Assembly (NCBI RefSeq): GCF_001612555.1
Contig: NZ_CP015110.1
Span: 3,100,001-3,164,000, forward strand
DNA: 64,000 nucleotides
Direction of reading: 5' to 3'
Source: Acinetobacter sp. TGL-Y2
GTDB taxonomy: Bacteria > Pseudomonadota > Gammaproteobacteria > Pseudomonadales > Moraxellaceae
In this document: positions 63,312-64,000 of the stretch, in pieces
How the letters are laid out: the number at the start of each line of letters is the position of its first letter
How positions within the stretch are numbered: position 1 is the first letter of the stretch
Made by a program: the position numbers and the translations under genes
Notes under the pieces: generated by a model
What the model saw: only the letters and a program-made list of their open reading frames with translations
The model's database searches: none
What the model was told of the DNA's origin: nothing

Positions 63312-64000
63312 ATACAGGCAACTGAATAAGTTTATCTAGGTAGTCGGTTATATGCCTTTCATCGATTCCGTTAAAATGATCTTTAACAGCAAATCTCACC
63401 ATTTCTTCGTCAGCGGCTATAACAAACGCTATATTCTTCATAAATAGAAATAGTCTTAATGATTCCAGTGTCTCAATTGTCTGTTTTGGAAGACATCGAT
63501 CTGAATTATCAACAAAAACAATAACTTTTTTGTTTAAAGATTCCAATAAATCCTCAAATTCATTTTTTAATGCTGTAATCTCTTTTGGTGCTGAACTTTT
63601 TTCCTCGTTAAGAATATCTTTTAAGCTTTCTTTCCCTTTATTAATAGCTTCAGTAACGTGTTGTGCATCTTCTTCCCCAGCACTACCATTGATTCCATTG
63701 CCAATAGAGTCAAGCTTTTGAAAGTAGACCAAATGTGAGAACACCAAAAGCTAAAGCAGTACCTTCAGCTACCCAACCTAGAGCTCTCAATTTATTGATT
63801 CTTTTTCCTATGCTTAATGCTTTTTCGTATAATTTTTCGTCTTGCTTTACTAATTTAGAAATTTCAGTATTAATAACTTCTAATAGTGACGCTTTAGCAT
63901 CATCAAAACCCTGATACAACTAAGCATCAAATCTAATAATTATATAATCATCATTGTTTTCCATATGTTCAAGATTTTTTTCAATTAGATTTAAGATCGT
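63311..64000 (-). pseudogene. KAP-family P-loop NTPase, broken, continues past the window
   Basis: Minus-strand remains of a KAP NTPase. From the window edge: TILNLIEKNLEHMENN...YIIIRFDA, then TAG where Trp is expected, then LYQGFDDAKASLLEVINTEI. A one-base shift near 63715 (AAAAG for AAAG) follows, then SIGNGINGSAG, Walker B-like KVIVFVDNSDRC, LESLRLFLFMKNIAFVIAADEEMV and DYLDKLIQLPV. The IS982-family fragment then cuts it. Walker A must lie beyond 64000. Intact KAP proteins are membrane-associated NTPases, some linked to phage exclusion. Confidence 0.82.

Overview
The window looks like a chromosomal segment of an Acinetobacter species. It carries an Omp33-36-type porin, a chromosomal OXA class D beta-lactamase, an AtaA/TpgA-type adhesin pair, a uvrA / YajR-like MFS / ssb neighbourhood and IS982, IS1 and IS5-family elements, all at low G+C. 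The species cannot be fixed from the sequence alone.

Layout. 0-9.7 kb is core housekeeping: an ABM protein, a DUF4870-like membrane protein, a CSD-DUF1294 protein, thrB, hisF, a fatty-acid hydroxylase-like protein, aqpZ, a secreted DNA/RNA nuclease and kup. A tRNA-Ser(GGA) at 9777 is followed at once by a P4-type integrase, then an OmpA-like TpgA homologue and a giant trimeric autotransporter adhesin of about 2,954 residues. The centre of the adhesin is 16 almost perfect 414-bp repeats (13279-19902). This probable tRNA-Ser island ends in an IS5-family fragment cut by an IS1-family element, just before a tRNA-Thr(TGT). 23-36 kb returns to core genes (methyltransferase + flavoprotein, ahpC, ssb, MFS, DUF475 protein, tenA, DUF1304 protein, uvrA). 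Inside it are a convincing orphan small-RNA unit at 25.7 kb, the fused remains of a pirin/LysR divergent pair, and a Fur-box-preceded Cys-containing orphan.

36-42.3 kb is an accessory patch: an IS982-family remnant, an EamA transporter, a truncated ferredoxin, an MFS/HxlR divergent pair sharing an operator-like palindrome with the ferredoxin, and a decayed IS982-family element carrying a second, intact IS982 element with a 6-bp target duplication. 42.3-50.9 kb has a YwqK/MORN-like protein, the OXA gene, a region with another small-RNA candidate and an NtrC-like site, the porin, a frameshifted betT, an ion channel, and a DUF697 gene followed by a reading frame split by one stop codon.

50.9-58.7 kb is an acetate module: actP and yjcH beside a CrbS-type transporter-fused hybrid kinase, with a CrbR-like response regulator one gene further on. 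59.1-61.9 kb is a flavin-dependent sulfur module (MsuE-like reductase, SfnG sulfone monooxygenase, riboflavin-synthase-like protein). The window ends in wreckage: the N-terminal third of an Fsr-type MFS gene, a partial IS982-family element with a nonsense codon and a frameshift, and the remains of a KAP P-loop NTPase that runs off the end. The most striking element is the adhesin repeat array. The best candidates for undescribed biology are the two orphan small-RNA units, the shared HxlR operator and the Fur-controlled orphan. No complete novel defence system was found; the only defence-like gene (KAP) is broken three ways.
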